NCBI GenBank assembly: GCA_934234185.1 | Contig: CAKQHO010000031.1 | Location: 1-30,687 of the forward strand | Direction: 5' to 3' | Length of the DNA: 30,687 nt | From: an uncultured Psychrobacillus sp. | Lineage (GTDB): Bacteria; Bacillota; Bacilli; Bacillales_A; Planococcaceae | Shown: one piece after another, positions 16,065 to 24,832 of the stretch | How the letters are laid out: every line of letters begins with the position of its first letter | Numbering within the stretch: the first letter of the stretch is position 1 | The notes under the pieces: model-generated | Told to the model about the DNA's origin: nothing | What the model saw: only the letters and a program-made list of their open reading frames with translations | Databases searched by the model: none | Translations under genes and position numbers: made by a program

Positions 16065-17270
16065 ATGAGAACGTTTAATGAGAAAATTAGCATATACCAT
16101 GGGATGGCTTCGACCATTGCGACAAATATTTCAAATAATTATTTTCCTATATTTGCAATAACTATACTAGGAGCTACTAATTATCAGGTAGGGTTAATTA
16201 GTTCACTCCCTCCATTCATTGCATTACTAATGACTATACCTGCAGCTGTTTTGTTAAACAGGGCAAGAGAGCAAAAGAAGCTGGTCGCTATAGCCATACT
16301 GTTAGCGCGGTTGCTTCTATTACTTATTGTTTTTGTAGTGTACATACCAAGCCATAGTACAAAAACCTGGGCCTTTTTGGTAGTGGTTGCGCTAATAAGT
16401 ATGCCAAACACGGTGGCAAATGTCGGCTGGCAAACTTTTATCAGTGGACTGGTAGACGAAAAACGTAGAGGTCAGTTTTTTAGTGATCGAAACAGGCTGC
16501 TTACAATGGTGGGTCTAATAGCTACTCTTACTATAGGTATACTGATGAAGGATTCGGCAACGGGAGCTTTAGCATATCAAGTGCTCTTTACGGTAGCTTT
16601 CGGGTTTGGTTTATTAGAAGTTTTCCTTCTAATGAGGCATGATGAACCAGCTACCTTGTTAGAGGATAGTAGTAGGAAACGTAAGTCCATGGATTGGTCT
16701 ATCTTTTTGCAATCGAATTATGTATACTTTCTTGCTGCAGCACTATTTTTTAATTTTGCTTGGCAAATGGCGTGGGGTTTATTCAATATATATAATGTTC
16801 GTGTTGCTGGCGCGACTGTATTTTGGATTAGTATGTTCTCCGTTGGAAGTGCACTAGTCCAATTTCTTACGTTTCCGCTTTGGAAAAAGTGGGCAGAGAA
16901 GTATACAAACGTACGTGTGTTTATCTGGTCGGCACTAGGAATGGCTACAACTCCTTTTCTAGTAGTATTATCAACGAATTTATACTATTTAACCTTTATT
17001 AATACTGTTACAGGCTTCTTTCTTTCAGGAACTGTTTTACTTCTTTTTAATTTATTGCTAGAACAGTCACCGGAAGAGTCAAGGACATACTGTATCACAA
17101 CATATAATGTATTGCTGGCTTTTATTGCTTTCATTGCACCACAAGTGGGAATCTTCCTTTTAGAGCTATTGGGGATGGATATTGCTATGTTTGTTAGTTC
17201 AGGCTTGCGTCTATTAAGCGCGGGAGGTTTTTTCTATGTGTATATACGACTACGTAAGCGGCAAGGATAG
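16065..17270 (+). CDS. Major facilitator superfamily transporter
   Basis: This 401-aa protein is almost entirely hydrophobic, with about 12 membrane segments. Landmarks are NNYFPIFAITILGATNYQVG near the N terminus, a cytoplasmic loop LLNRAREQKKLV, the segment VNxGWQTFISGLVDEKRRGQ-like region around 125-142, and a central loop DSSRKRKSMDW dividing the two halves. The fold is clear but the substrate and direction are not. The ribosome site is weak (AGGAATGG about 12 nt before the ATG). It is the first of three tightly spaced genes: the CapA-like gene starts 18 bp after its stop. Confidence 0.88.
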   Translation: MRTFNEKISIYHGMASTIATNISNNYFPIFAITILGATNYQVGLISSLPPFIALLMTIPAAVLLNRAREQKKLVAIAILLARLLLLLIVFVVYIPSHSTKTWAFLVVVALISMPNTVANVGWQTFISGLVDEKRRGQFFSDRNRLLTMVGLIATLTIGILMKDSATGALAYQVLFTVAFGFGLLEVFLLMRHDEPATLLEDSSRKRKSMDWSIFLQSNYVYFLAAALFFNFAWQMAWGLFNIYNVRVAGATVFWISMFSVGSALVQFLTFPLWKKWAEKYTNVRVFIWSALGMATTPFLVVLSTNLYYLTFINTVTGFFLSGTVLLLFNLLLEQSPEESRTYCITTYNVLLAFIAFIAPQVGIFLLELLGMDIAMFVSSGLRLLSAGGFFYVYIRLRKRQG

Positions 17271-17288
17271 AGGGGGGAGGTATGTAGC

Positions 17289-18359
17289 ATGAAAATTTTC
17301 TTGTCTATATTCACCATGTTAGCTTCATTTCTCTCTTTCTTTTCTTTGTCAGAGACCAATTCTTTTAAAGATGAATTCAAGGGAAAGGAAGTTACCAACT
17401 TCCACCTAGTCTACGAAGAAGAAACGATAGAAATTGGAATGATTGGTGACATTCTTCTTCATAAGCCGCTGTATAACTATACTAGCTATCTTCCTTCCTT
17501 TGAGCCTGTAGAGAAGGAACTTGCTAGTTTAGATTTTTTATTGGCCAATCAAGAATCTGTCCCGGCAGGAGTCCAATTTGGATTATCAGGCTATCCTAAT
17601 TTCTCTAGCCCATCCCATATTATAAGAGATTTAAAGAAAGTCGGAGTAGATTTAATATCGTTAGCTAATAATCATACACTCGATCAAAGAGAAGCAGGTC
17701 TATTATCGGCTATTCAAACAATGGAAAAAGAAGAAGTTCCCTATATTGGTGCTTATAAATCGTTAGAGGATCAGCAAACAGATCGTATTTTTGAAGTAAA
17801 AGGAGTAGTTTTTGGATTTTTAAACTACACGTATGGTACCAATGGTCACGTGATTCCAGAAGGCAAAGAATACTTGGTTAACTTAATAGATCCAGATAAA
17901 ATATCAAAGGATATAAATGCCTTAAAGGAAAAATCAGATGTAGTAGTGGTTAGTATCCATTGGGGCGCCGAGTATGAGCTTCAACCGAACGACACTCAAA
18001 AGGAGCTAGCAAAGCTGATTTCTGAAGCAGGTGGAGATATTATATTTGGACATCATCCTCATGTCATACAGCCATATGAAAAAATAACAAACTCCATTGG
18101 GAAGGAAACTCACGTATTTTATTCCCTAGGAAATTTTTTCTCGGGCCAGCAATTTGACTATACAAGCATTGGTGGCTTAGCTAAGGTGGAAGTGAAGCTA
18201 AAAAGGGTACAAAATAAAAAACTATTGGAGATCCATAATCCTTCCTTTCTGGCTACAGCAGTAGTAAAAGGTAAACCTTATAAAATTTATCCGCTGGAAA
18301 AAGTGACGAACCCTGCAGCTTCACCAGAGTGGATACAGGGTCATGTTTTTAACCAATAG
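17289..18359 (+). CDS. CapA/PgsA-family protein (poly-gamma-glutamate synthesis-like metallophosphatase fold)
   Basis: This 356-aa protein has an N-terminal hydrophobic signal/anchor (about 3-20) and then the CapA domain. Its metal-type motifs are in order: MIGDILLH (about 51-58), LANQES, SLANNHTLD (about 124-132), VSIHWGAEYE, FGHHPHVIQ (about 253-261) and YSLGNFFSG. CapA proteins belong to the poly-gamma-glutamate capsule system, but many stand-alone copies in Bacillus have no capBC genes nearby, as here, and their role is open. A strong GGGGGGAGG precedes the ATG. It is the middle gene of the MFS - CapA - methyltransferase operon. Confidence 0.9.
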   Translation: MKIFLSIFTMLASFLSFFSLSETNSFKDEFKGKEVTNFHLVYEEETIEIGMIGDILLHKPLYNYTSYLPSFEPVEKELASLDFLLANQESVPAGVQFGLSGYPNFSSPSHIIRDLKKVGVDLISLANNHTLDQREAGLLSAIQTMEKEEVPYIGAYKSLEDQQTDRIFEVKGVVFGFLNYTYGTNGHVIPEGKEYLVNLIDPDKISKDINALKEKSDVVVVSIHWGAEYELQPNDTQKELAKLISEAGGDIIFGHHPHVIQPYEKITNSIGKETHVFYSLGNFFSGQQFDYTSIGGLAKVEVKLKRVQNKKLLEIHNPSFLATAVVKGKPYKIYPLEKVTNPAASPEWIQGHVFNQ

Positions 18360-18369
18360 GGGGAAATCT

Positions 18370-18978
18370 ATGAAGGAACATGATTATGACCGAATGCTGC
18401 GGATTCAAACAGGGGGAATAAAGGAGCTACAAAACCAAACCTCTCATTATCATCGTTATGAAGCTACTCCCTATAGTGCTCTCCATGCATTATTTGAGGA
18501 ATATTCTTTTCATACTTCAGATTGTTTTGTGGATTTTGGATGTGGAAAGGGCAGATTTCCTTTCTATGTCCATCACTTTTTAAAGGCTTCTGCCACTGGT
18601 GTAGAAATGAATGGACAGCTTTATCAGGAGGCTATGGAAAACCTATCAAACTATTTAACAAAGGCAAAGATATCTAGCGCGGCACTTAGCTTTGAATGTA
18701 GTCTTGCTGAAGAATATAAAATAAGCCAAATGGAAAATAAATTTTATTTTTTTAATCCTTTTTCACTTGCTATCTTTCGGAAAGTGATGAATAATATCTT
18801 ACTTTCGGTAGAAAGACAGCCAAGGAGAGTCGATATTATACTCTATTACCCGACGCTAGAATACCTACATTTTTTAGAGAATGAGACACCATTTCAGTTT
18901 TTGCAAGAGGTAAGAGCACCTGTTTTGTATGAAAGAGATACTAACGAGAGGTTTATGATTTACCGGTTTGAGATGTAA
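18370..18978 (+). CDS. SAM-dependent methyltransferase (class I)
   Basis: The protein is 202 aa from the chosen start. The SAM-binding motif I is CFVDFGCGKGRFPFYV (about 52-67), with an acidic residue after strand 2 in ATGVEMN. A motif-IV-like YFFNPFS (about 127-133) resembles the (N/D)PP(F/Y) loop of amino- or ring-methylating enzymes. The substrate is unknown. The frame extends upstream to 18343, but the ATG at 18370 sits 6 nt after TAGGGGG, which overlaps the CapA gene stop, so coupling is likely. It ends the three-gene operon and is followed by a terminator. Confidence 0.85.
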   Translation: MKEHDYDRMLRIQTGGIKELQNQTSHYHRYEATPYSALHALFEEYSFHTSDCFVDFGCGKGRFPFYVHHFLKASATGVEMNGQLYQEAMENLSNYLTKAKISSAALSFECSLAEEYKISQMENKFYFFNPFSLAIFRKVMNNILLSVERQPRRVDIILYYPTLEYLHFLENETPFQFLQEVRAPVLYERDTNERFMIYRFEM

Positions 18979-18995
18979 TGGGAAAGAAAATGGAT

Positions 18996-19031
18996 GCTAT
19001 CTCAGGATATTCTTCAAGAGATAGCTTTTTT
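18996..19031 (+). terminator. Terminator after the methyltransferase gene
   Basis: A perfect 8-bp stem GCTATCTC/GAGATAGC with a 14-nt loop is followed by six T residues. Confidence 0.87.
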
Positions 19032-19096
19032 GGTCTTGCCTTCTTAAGCAAGGATCTTGGAGTATATAGCAAGTAACCCTAGTGCATCACTAAATA

Positions 19097-19134
19097 GAGA
19101 GGAAAGAATCACTGTTGGTAGATTCTTTCCTCTC
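19097..19134 (-). terminator. Long hairpin downstream of the Tet(M)-like gene
   Basis: A perfect 14-bp stem GAGAGGAAAGAATC/GATTCTTTCCTCTC with a 10-nt loop begins 3 bp past the stop codon. Its T tail is weak on the minus strand, but its position fits a 3' end. Confidence 0.7.
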
Positions 19135-19136
19135 AT

Positions 19137-21065
19137 TTATTTTAAGCAATGCATAGCTGCCTCCGCCTCATACCAGGGCACTTTGTAGCCCGTCCCCTTT
19201 GCACAAAAGATAGAAGTGGAAGTATAATCTGGATCTGCTTCTTTATTATAGCCAATTTGCTCTATTACCTCCTCAGGATTGTGACAGCGGTCGTAGCCAC
19301 TGAAAAGAAGGCTAATTATACCCTTCCCATGAGTGTATGATGCGAAGGTCGTACTGTAGTTCATAAAGGTGGCCACCGGGACCTTTCCTTTCACCACTAC
19401 TTTGTCTCCCACATTTTCCGGAGGCTCAAACGTGCCATTGGCTTGCTGGATATCAGACAATACTCTACCTATCAAGTCCATCTCTACTTTTATTTTATAG
19501 TCATAGTATGGCTCTAATATTCTATTCTTTGCCTTTTCTAAGCCTTGTCTGAGCGCTCGGTAAGATGCTTCTCGAAAATCTCCGCCGGAGGTGTGCTCAT
19601 TGTGCCCACGACCAGTTAGCAATGTAATCTTCACATCTGTTAGGGCAGAACCTGTTAGGATACCATGGTGATCCTTTTCCAGTAAATGATGCTTTACTAG
19701 GTTTTGATTTCCGATGGATAAATCGTTTGAATGACAAACGTTATAAAAGCTAACTCCACTTCCTCTGGGAGCAGGCTCTATTAATAAATGAACCTCTGCA
19801 TAATGCTTTAACGGCTCGAAATGTCCATAGCCCTTTATCGGCTCCTCTATTGTTTCCTTATAAAGGATTTTCGGCTTGCCAAACGTAACATCTATCGAGA
19901 AACGCTCCTTCATAATTTGGGTTAACACTTCTAGCTGAATAACACCCATTACATGCACATGGATCTCTTGCAAACGCTCCTCCCAAACAACTGAAAGGGA
20001 AGGATCCTCCGCATCTAGAAGCTTAAAATAACGAAGGACATCTTTTACATGAATAGAGGGATCAAACTGAACCATGGATGTTAAGGTGGGAATTGAATCA
20101 AAGGATGCTTGAGCCTGCTTGATACCAATCATTTCTCCAATGGAAACATCGCTTAATCCCACCACTCCAATGAGCTCTCCGGCACTTGCCTGGTCCACTG
20201 CTTTAAATTTTGGACCATTATAAGTACGAAGCTGGGTAACCTTTTCTTTTGTATCTCTATAAGTTATTTCATCTCGTACACGCAAACTACCATTAAGCAC
20301 CTTTAAAAAGGTAATTCGGCTTCCATTTTCATCATGGCGAATTTTATAGGCTCTCGCTACAAAGTCATCCTCCGGTGAATAAGAGGTTTCTGTTAGCTTA
20401 TCCAGAGAATCTAAAAATTCTAATACACCAATATCCTTCAATGCGGAGCCGCTTGCACAAGGAAACACTTCCCCGCGACGAATCATTTTTTGAAAAGCCT
20501 CGTTCCACAGCTCCTCATTGAATCCGCTCTCCATGTATATATCCAGCAACGCTTCATCTCTTTCCGCAATGAATTCAATAAGCTCCTCTGTATATAGTCC
20601 GTTGATATTACAAACTTCAGAGGACAAATTTTCTTGTATCTCCTGTAATACCTTTGTTGGATTTGTATCCATATAATCGGTTTTATTAATAAAGAAGAAA
20701 GTTGGTATTTGGTGCTTTCTTAGAAGCTGCCATACTGTTTCGGTATGCCCCTCCACACCTTCGATAGCGCTAACTACTATAATTGCATAGTCCATCGCTT
20801 GAATCGCTCGCTCCATCTCTGGGGAGAAATCTACGTGGCCAGGGGTATCTATTAAAAAGTAAGTAGATTCTTTAAATGTAAAAGTAGCTTGGTCGGCGAA
20901 AATCGTGATTCCTCGGTCTCTTTCAATGGTATGGGTATCTAGAAAGGAATCACGATGATCCACTCTCCCTCTTTGTCTAATCGTATTTGTATGAAAGAGC
21001 AGCTGCTCAGAAAATGTTGTTTTTCCTGCGTCTACATGGGCGAGAATACCAATTGTTTTAAACAA
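19137..21065 (-). CDS. Tet(M)/EF-G-like translational GTPase
   Basis: The protein is 642 aa from the chosen start, matching the ribosome-protection group rather than true EF-G (about 690). GTPase motifs are AHVDAGKT (G1, 9-16), RGITI (G2), DTPGHVDF (G3) and NKTD (G4, more often NKID in Tet(M)). EF-G-like domains II to V follow, including RGSGVSF and the late TGRGHNEHTSGGDFR. The family removes bound tetracycline from ribosomes or has other ribosome-rescue roles; resistance cannot be claimed from sequence. TTG at 21065 follows AGAGGTGA and gives the normal family N terminus; the upstream in-frame extension crosses an intergenic gap and is not expected to be translated. It sits 65 bp after mntD, with a likely promoter of its own. 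Confidence 0.87.
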   Translation of the reverse strand: MFKTIGILAHVDAGKTTFSEQLLFHTNTIRQRGRVDHRDSFLDTHTIERDRGITIFADQATFTFKESTYFLIDTPGHVDFSPEMERAIQAMDYAIIVVSAIEGVEGHTETVWQLLRKHQIPTFFFINKTDYMDTNPTKVLQEIQENLSSEVCNINGLYTEELIEFIAERDEALLDIYMESGFNEELWNEAFQKMIRRGEVFPCASGSALKDIGVLEFLDSLDKLTETSYSPEDDFVARAYKIRHDENGSRITFLKVLNGSLRVRDEITYRDTKEKVTQLRTYNGPKFKAVDQASAGELIGVVGLSDVSIGEMIGIKQAQASFDSIPTLTSMVQFDPSIHVKDVLRYFKLLDAEDPSLSVVWEERLQEIHVHVMGVIQLEVLTQIMKERFSIDVTFGKPKILYKETIEEPIKGYGHFEPLKHYAEVHLLIEPAPRGSGVSFYNVCHSNDLSIGNQNLVKHHLLEKDHHGILTGSALTDVKITLLTGRGHNEHTSGGDFREASYRALRQGLEKAKNRILEPYYDYKIKVEMDLIGRVLSDIQQANGTFEPPENVGDKVVVKGKVPVATFMNYSTTFASYTHGKGIISLLFSGYDRCHNPEEVIEQIGYNKEADPDYTSTSIFCAKGTGYKVPWYEAEAAMHCLK

Positions 21066-21092
21066 AAAATCACCTCTGTTCCTATACCCTTC

Positions 21093-21101
21093 ATTATAAC
21101 A
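21093..21101 (-). promoter_or_regulatory. Possible extended -10 promoter of the Tet(M)-like gene
   Basis: On the minus strand TGTTATAAT (TG plus a perfect TATAAT) lies about 30 nt before the TTG start. I see no good -35, as is common with extended -10 promoters. This would allow expression apart from the mnt operon. Confidence 0.5.
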
Positions 21102-21130
21102 AATGAGAGGTAGGGAACGGAGGTGAATGC

Positions 21131-22015
21131 TTAAGAGATACCTTTTAATGTTTTTATTTTTACTTTTCTTCTTGTTCTCCATACAAGCCCACTATTTGGA
21201 TAGAAGAGGAATACTAGTAGAAACAGCACACCTACCATGGCTGCCATCATTCCCGCAATAGAAGTATTCCATAGCTTCGCAACATAATAGCCTGAAATGG
21301 CAGCAATCACACCAAATGTCATACTCCAGGTGAGCATGCCGCTGACACTCTTGCTTATTAAATAAGCAGTAGCGGCTGGTCCTATCAGCATCGCTACTAC
21401 AAGCACTGCTCCCACGCTGTCAAAAGCAGAAACTGTCGTTAAAGAAACAAGCGTCATATATGCATAATGCATCGCTATTATCGGAAGCCCGATTGACATG
21501 GCGAATACTGGATCAAAGGTGGTTACCTTCAGCTCCTTGTAAAACAAGAATAAAAATAAGATGTTAAGCGCGAAAACGAAAAGAAGCATCCATACAGCTT
21601 TTGGCATTTCTATTCCTAATAGACTCCATGTATCCCACGGAACAAATGCAATCTCTCCCATTAAAACATGCTCCACATCTAAATGGACATTACCAGCAAA
21701 CAAGGTAATGAACAGCACTCCAAGTGCAAAGAGGGAGGTAAAGACAACCCCAATGGCAGCATCCTCCTGTAATCCCCCTGTTTGAAGAAGCTGCACGAGG
21801 TAGGTCGTTAATAGTCCTGCAATGGCAGCTCCTATCAGCATCCAAACGCCACTTAATGATTGGGTGATCATAAAAGCGACTACGATACCAAAAAGCACAG
21901 TATGACTAATAGCATCAGCAATCATAGCTGTTTTCCTTAAAATTAAATACACACCTGTCATTCCGCATGTAATACCAACCAGGGACCCGGTAAGTAATAC
22001 CCAAAACTCATTCAT
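21131..22015 (-). CDS. mntD: Manganese ABC transporter permease MntD
   Basis: This 294-aa ABC-3 family permease has about eight membrane segments. Typical family stretches are LVGITCGMTGVYLILRKTAM, DAISHTVLFGIVVAF, EVTTFDPVFA-type (KVTTFDPVFAMSIGLP) and VGAVLVVAMLIGPAATAYL. Together with MntC it forms the channel for Mn(II), and possibly Fe or Zn. Its start overlaps the end of mntC by 8 bp, so the two are translationally coupled. It is the last mnt gene. Confidence 0.92.
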   Translation of the reverse strand: MNEFWVLLTGSLVGITCGMTGVYLILRKTAMIADAISHTVLFGIVVAFMITQSLSGVWMLIGAAIAGLLTTYLVQLLQTGGLQEDAAIGVVFTSLFALGVLFITLFAGNVHLDVEHVLMGEIAFVPWDTWSLLGIEMPKAVWMLLFVFALNILFLFLFYKELKVTTFDPVFAMSIGLPIIAMHYAYMTLVSLTTVSAFDSVGAVLVVAMLIGPAATAYLISKSVSGMLTWSMTFGVIAAISGYYVAKLWNTSIAGMMAAMVGVLFLLVFLFYPNSGLVWRTRRKVKIKTLKGIS

Positions 22016-22901
22016 GACTTGTCACCTCTTGAGCTATTTTACTTCCTTTAAAGGCAAGCTTCTTTCTATATTTTGATACAAGCCCTCGGTTTGGAGCAAA
22101 AAAGTAAGATAGTAAAAAGAACGAGGCAGCGCATAAAACGATGATTGGTCCAGTTGATAAGCCAGTTTTTAAGGAGCTAATAAATGTACCAAGAGCTCCA
22201 GATAGAGCGCCAAAAAAAGCACTCGTCACCAGAACAACTCCTAAATGACTAGACCAAAATCTTGCAGCGGCAGCAGGAATGATGAGCATAGCGGCCATAA
22301 GGATAACCCCCACTGCCTGAATCCCGGTAACTATAGTAAGAACAGTAAGAGCTGTAAGTAGACTCCTCAAGCGTTCTACTGGCAATCCAATCCCTTTTGC
22401 AAATACAGGGTCAAAAATCATCAGCTTCCATTCCTTGAAAAATAGAAGACACATACTACTGATGAGAACAGCGCTTCCGGATAGCCATATCAGATCACTT
22501 TTAGACATGGTGGCTGCTTTTCCGAAAATAAAATCGTTTAATCCACTTTGGTTACCCGTGCTGCTTTGATTCACAATTGTTATAAGTACGATACCTATCC
22601 CAAAAAAGACTGATAGTACAAGACCGATGGCTGCATCAGCTTTTAGCTTAGAATATTGAATGATCCATTGAATGACATAAACAGCGAGAGTTGCTGTTAC
22701 AGCAGCTCCGAGCATAAGAAGTGGTAAATTCTTTGACTGAAACAGCAAGTAAGCAATTGCTATACCTGGTAGCGCAGCATGGGCTGCTGCATCCCCGACT
22801 AAGCTTTGCTTTTGAAGGAAAGCAAAGGTGCCGTTAAGACCTGCGGCAATACCTAATAATATTGTTCCTATCAACACCCATAATAAGTTGCCCGTTATCA
22901 T
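22008..22901 (-). CDS. mntC: Manganese ABC transporter permease MntC
   Basis: This 297-aa ABC-3 permease is paralogous to the one encoded next. It has GIAAGLNGTFAFLQKQSLVG, DAAAHAALPGIAIAYLLF, MIFDPVFAKGIGLP and AVGVILMAAMLIIPAAAARF. Two different permease genes next to one ATPase and one binding protein is the B. subtilis mntABCD plan. It starts 6 bp after mntB and overlaps mntD by 8 bp. Metal specificity within the Mn/Zn/Fe group rests on the MntR-like boxes upstream of mntA. Confidence 0.92.
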   Translation of the reverse strand: MITGNLLWVLIGTILLGIAAGLNGTFAFLQKQSLVGDAAAHAALPGIAIAYLLFQSKNLPLLMLGAAVTATLAVYVIQWIIQYSKLKADAAIGLVLSVFFGIGIVLITIVNQSSTGNQSGLNDFIFGKAATMSKSDLIWLSGSAVLISSMCLLFFKEWKLMIFDPVFAKGIGLPVERLRSLLTALTVLTIVTGIQAVGVILMAAMLIIPAAAARFWSSHLGVVLVTSAFFGALSGALGTFISSLKTGLSTGPIIVLCAASFFLLSYFFAPNRGLVSKYRKKLAFKGSKIAQEVTSHE

Positions 22902-22907
22902 TTCTTT

Positions 22908-23654
22908 TCACCTCATCATGCTTTCATTTGCCTGCTCCATGAAAAATAGCTTTCCACCATATGTTTCTTGAAGTTTTTCCTTTGTAAATGTTTTTTCTGT
23001 AGGACCAGAGGCTATTAATGTTTGGTTTAATAAAACCATCCAATCAAAGTACTCCGGTGCTGTTTGAAGGTCGTGGTGTACAACAAACACTGACTTCCCC
23101 TGGTCTTTTAGTTGCTTTAAGATTTGTATAATTGTATGTTCCGTTGCAGCGTCAACTCCAACAAAAGGTTCATCCATAAAGTAAACGTCAGCCTCCTGCG
23201 CAAGTGCTCTAGCTAAGAAAACTCGTTGCTGCTGTCCACCTGAAAGCTGCCCAATGGAGCGATCTGCGTAGGCTTCCATACCGACTGCTAGAAGACAATC
23301 CAAGGCAATCTTTTTATCTTTTGCAGAAGGTCTTTTCATTACCCCGATATGACCGTATCTTCCCATTAAAACTACATCTATTGCATTTGTAGGGAAATCC
23401 CAATCGACAGCATTTCGTTGTGGAACATACCCGACCTTGCAATCCTTAGGACACAAAGGCTTCCCAAGTATTCGTACCTCTCCAGTTTTGTTTGGTAACT
23501 GATTTAAAATTGCTTTTAACAGAGTTGATTTACCCGCACCATTCGGTCCAATAATCCCTGTTATTTTGCCAGGAGGAACGAGAAGGTTAATATCCTCTAA
23601 AACTACTTTCTCTTCATAGGCAACCGACAAATGCTTTACATGTAATGCCTCCAT
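22908..23654 (-). CDS. mntB: Manganese ABC transporter ATP-binding protein MntB
   Basis: This 248-aa ATPase has Walker A GPNGAGKST (36-44), a Q-loop in VGYVPQRNAVDWDFP (a stretch typical of metal importers), the signature LSGGQQQRV (about 138-146), Walker B VYFMDEPFVGVD and a switch His in FVVHHDL. It powers the MntC/MntD channel. It lies 10 bp after mntA and 6 bp before mntC in a compact operon. Confidence 0.94.
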   Translation of the reverse strand: MEALHVKHLSVAYEEKVVLEDINLLVPPGKITGIIGPNGAGKSTLLKAILNQLPNKTGEVRILGKPLCPKDCKVGYVPQRNAVDWDFPTNAIDVVLMGRYGHIGVMKRPSAKDKKIALDCLLAVGMEAYADRSIGQLSGGQQQRVFLARALAQEADVYFMDEPFVGVDAATEHTIIQILKQLKDQGKSVFVVHHDLQTAPEYFDWMVLLNQTLIASGPTEKTFTKEKLQETYGGKLFFMEQANESMMR

Positions 23655-23664
23655 TTTTTCACTC

Positions 23665-24585
23665 CTATTTTAGTGAATCAACAATCGTGTTCACGTTATG
23701 CTTATACATACCAATATACGTACCTTCTTCAGTTCCTTCAGAGCCCATCGCATCAGAGAATAGCTCTCCACCGATTTGAATGGTATGGCCTTTTTCCTTG
23801 GCTCCTTCGATTACTGAATTCATAGCTTTATCAGATACACTCGATTCGATAAATACAGCCTTAATATTCTGCTCTACAAGGAAGTCCACTATATTTTGAA
23901 TATCCTTAATACCATACTCCGAATCTGTGCTAAGTCCCTGTAATCCCCGGACATCTAAACCGTTACTGTTTCCAAAATAATGAAATGCATCATGGGCTGT
24001 TACTAGTACTCGCTGACTTTCTGGAATTTCACTCATTCTTCCATTTGTCCATTCCTGCAACTCATCCAGTTCCTTAAAGAAAAGCGCTTCGTTGTTAGTA
24101 AAGTCATCCTTATGGGTTTTTAGTTCAATAGCTAAAGTTTTGGTAATTTCTTCTGAAGCAAGCTTCCATAATTGAATATCAAACCAGATGTGAGGATCAT
24201 ATAAACCTGGGTGGTCTTGATCCTCTAATATTCGGTCCTTGGGTAATGCTTCTCCAATAGCAACCACAGCTTTATTCTTTTTCATTTTCTCGAAGATTTC
24301 ACTCATTTTTCCTTCTAGCTCTAAACCGTTATAAAAAATTATGTCTGCATCCTCTAAAAGCTGGAGATCTCCTTGTGTAGCCTTATAAAGATGTGGATCT
24401 ACTCCAGGTCCCATGAGGGATTTAACTTTTACATGCTCTCCACCAATTCTTTTTACTGCGTCTGCAACCTGGCCAGTAGTGGTCACTACTAACGGTATAT
24501 CTGAATCAGCTTCTCCTACTCCTTCATTTCCGCTGCAACCTACGACAAATAAAACAGAAAGAAATAAAAACCATATTTTTTTCAC
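23665..24585 (-). CDS. mntA: Manganese-binding lipoprotein MntA
   Basis: This 306-aa cluster-A1 metal-binding lipoprotein has lipobox VVGC (Cys17). Metal-ligand histidines sit in GVDPHLYKATQGD (H65) and DPHIWFD (H132), and further ligands are expected in VFIESSVSDKAM and GELFSDAMG. The usual signature VVTTTGQVADAVKRIGGEHV starts the mature domain. It captures Mn(II) (possibly Zn or Fe) outside the membrane. The start is GTG at 24585 with AAAGGAG 8 nt upstream. Two MntR-like boxes precede it. It is the first gene of mntABCD. Confidence 0.93.
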   Translation of the reverse strand: MKKIWFLFLSVLFVVGCSGNEGVGEADSDIPLVVTTTGQVADAVKRIGGEHVKVKSLMGPGVDPHLYKATQGDLQLLEDADIIFYNGLELEGKMSEIFEKMKKNKAVVAIGEALPKDRILEDQDHPGLYDPHIWFDIQLWKLASEEITKTLAIELKTHKDDFTNNEALFFKELDELQEWTNGRMSEIPESQRVLVTAHDAFHYFGNSNGLDVRGLQGLSTDSEYGIKDIQNIVDFLVEQNIKAVFIESSVSDKAMNSVIEGAKEKGHTIQIGGELFSDAMGSEGTEEGTYIGMYKHNVNTIVDSLK

Positions 24586-24616
24586 TTACAACACTCCTTT
24601 TCCTTTGTGATTTTTT

Positions 24617-24636
24617 ATTTCCTGAAGGAAACTTTT
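24617..24636. promoter_or_regulatory. MntR-like operator, proximal to mntA
   Basis: ATTTCCTGAAGGAAACTTTT contains the palindrome TTTCCTgaAGGAAA and resembles the B. subtilis MntR site (TTTGCCTTAAGGAAAC type). On the minus strand it falls between a possible -35 TTGCGC and -10 AAATAA (17-bp spacing), so binding would block mntA transcription when Mn(II) is plentiful. Confidence 0.72.
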
Positions 24637-24670
24637 AGCGCAAAAAAATTTCTTTCTCACACGATATTTA

Positions 24671-24690
24671 ATTTCCTATGGGAAACTTTT
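24671..24690. promoter_or_regulatory. MntR-like operator, distal copy
   Basis: ATTTCCTATGGGAAACTTTT repeats the other box in the same orientation 54 bp away, with the palindrome TTTCCtatGGGAAA. It lies closer to the promoter region of the divergent MFS gene. Confidence 0.65.
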
Positions 24691-24710
24691 GTTCATAAGG
24701 TTAACATTAA

Positions 24711-24739
24711 TTGTTCGACTTGTCAAAGTAATTTATGTA
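24711..24739 (+). promoter_or_regulatory. Possible promoter of the divergent MFS gene
   Basis: TTGTTC (24711-24716), 17 bp, TATGTA (24734-24739). It starts 20 bp beyond the distal MntR-like box. The match is moderate. Confidence 0.4.
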
Positions 24740-24832
24740 GGTGCTGTCAAAAAGGTGAAGGGAATATCGCAAATTTGGAAAAGAAAAGAATTCGGTTTCT
24801 TTATAAGATTAATGGATAAGGGAGGAATAGTT

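Noticed and set aside
21066..21182. 39-codon N-terminal extension of the Tet(M)-like protein
   Set aside because: It would overlap mntD and precede a good ribosome site and TTG start that restore the normal family N terminus.
24607..24819. 70-codon frame in the mntA/MFS divergent region
   Set aside because: It runs through the MntR-like boxes and promoter region and has no ribosome site.
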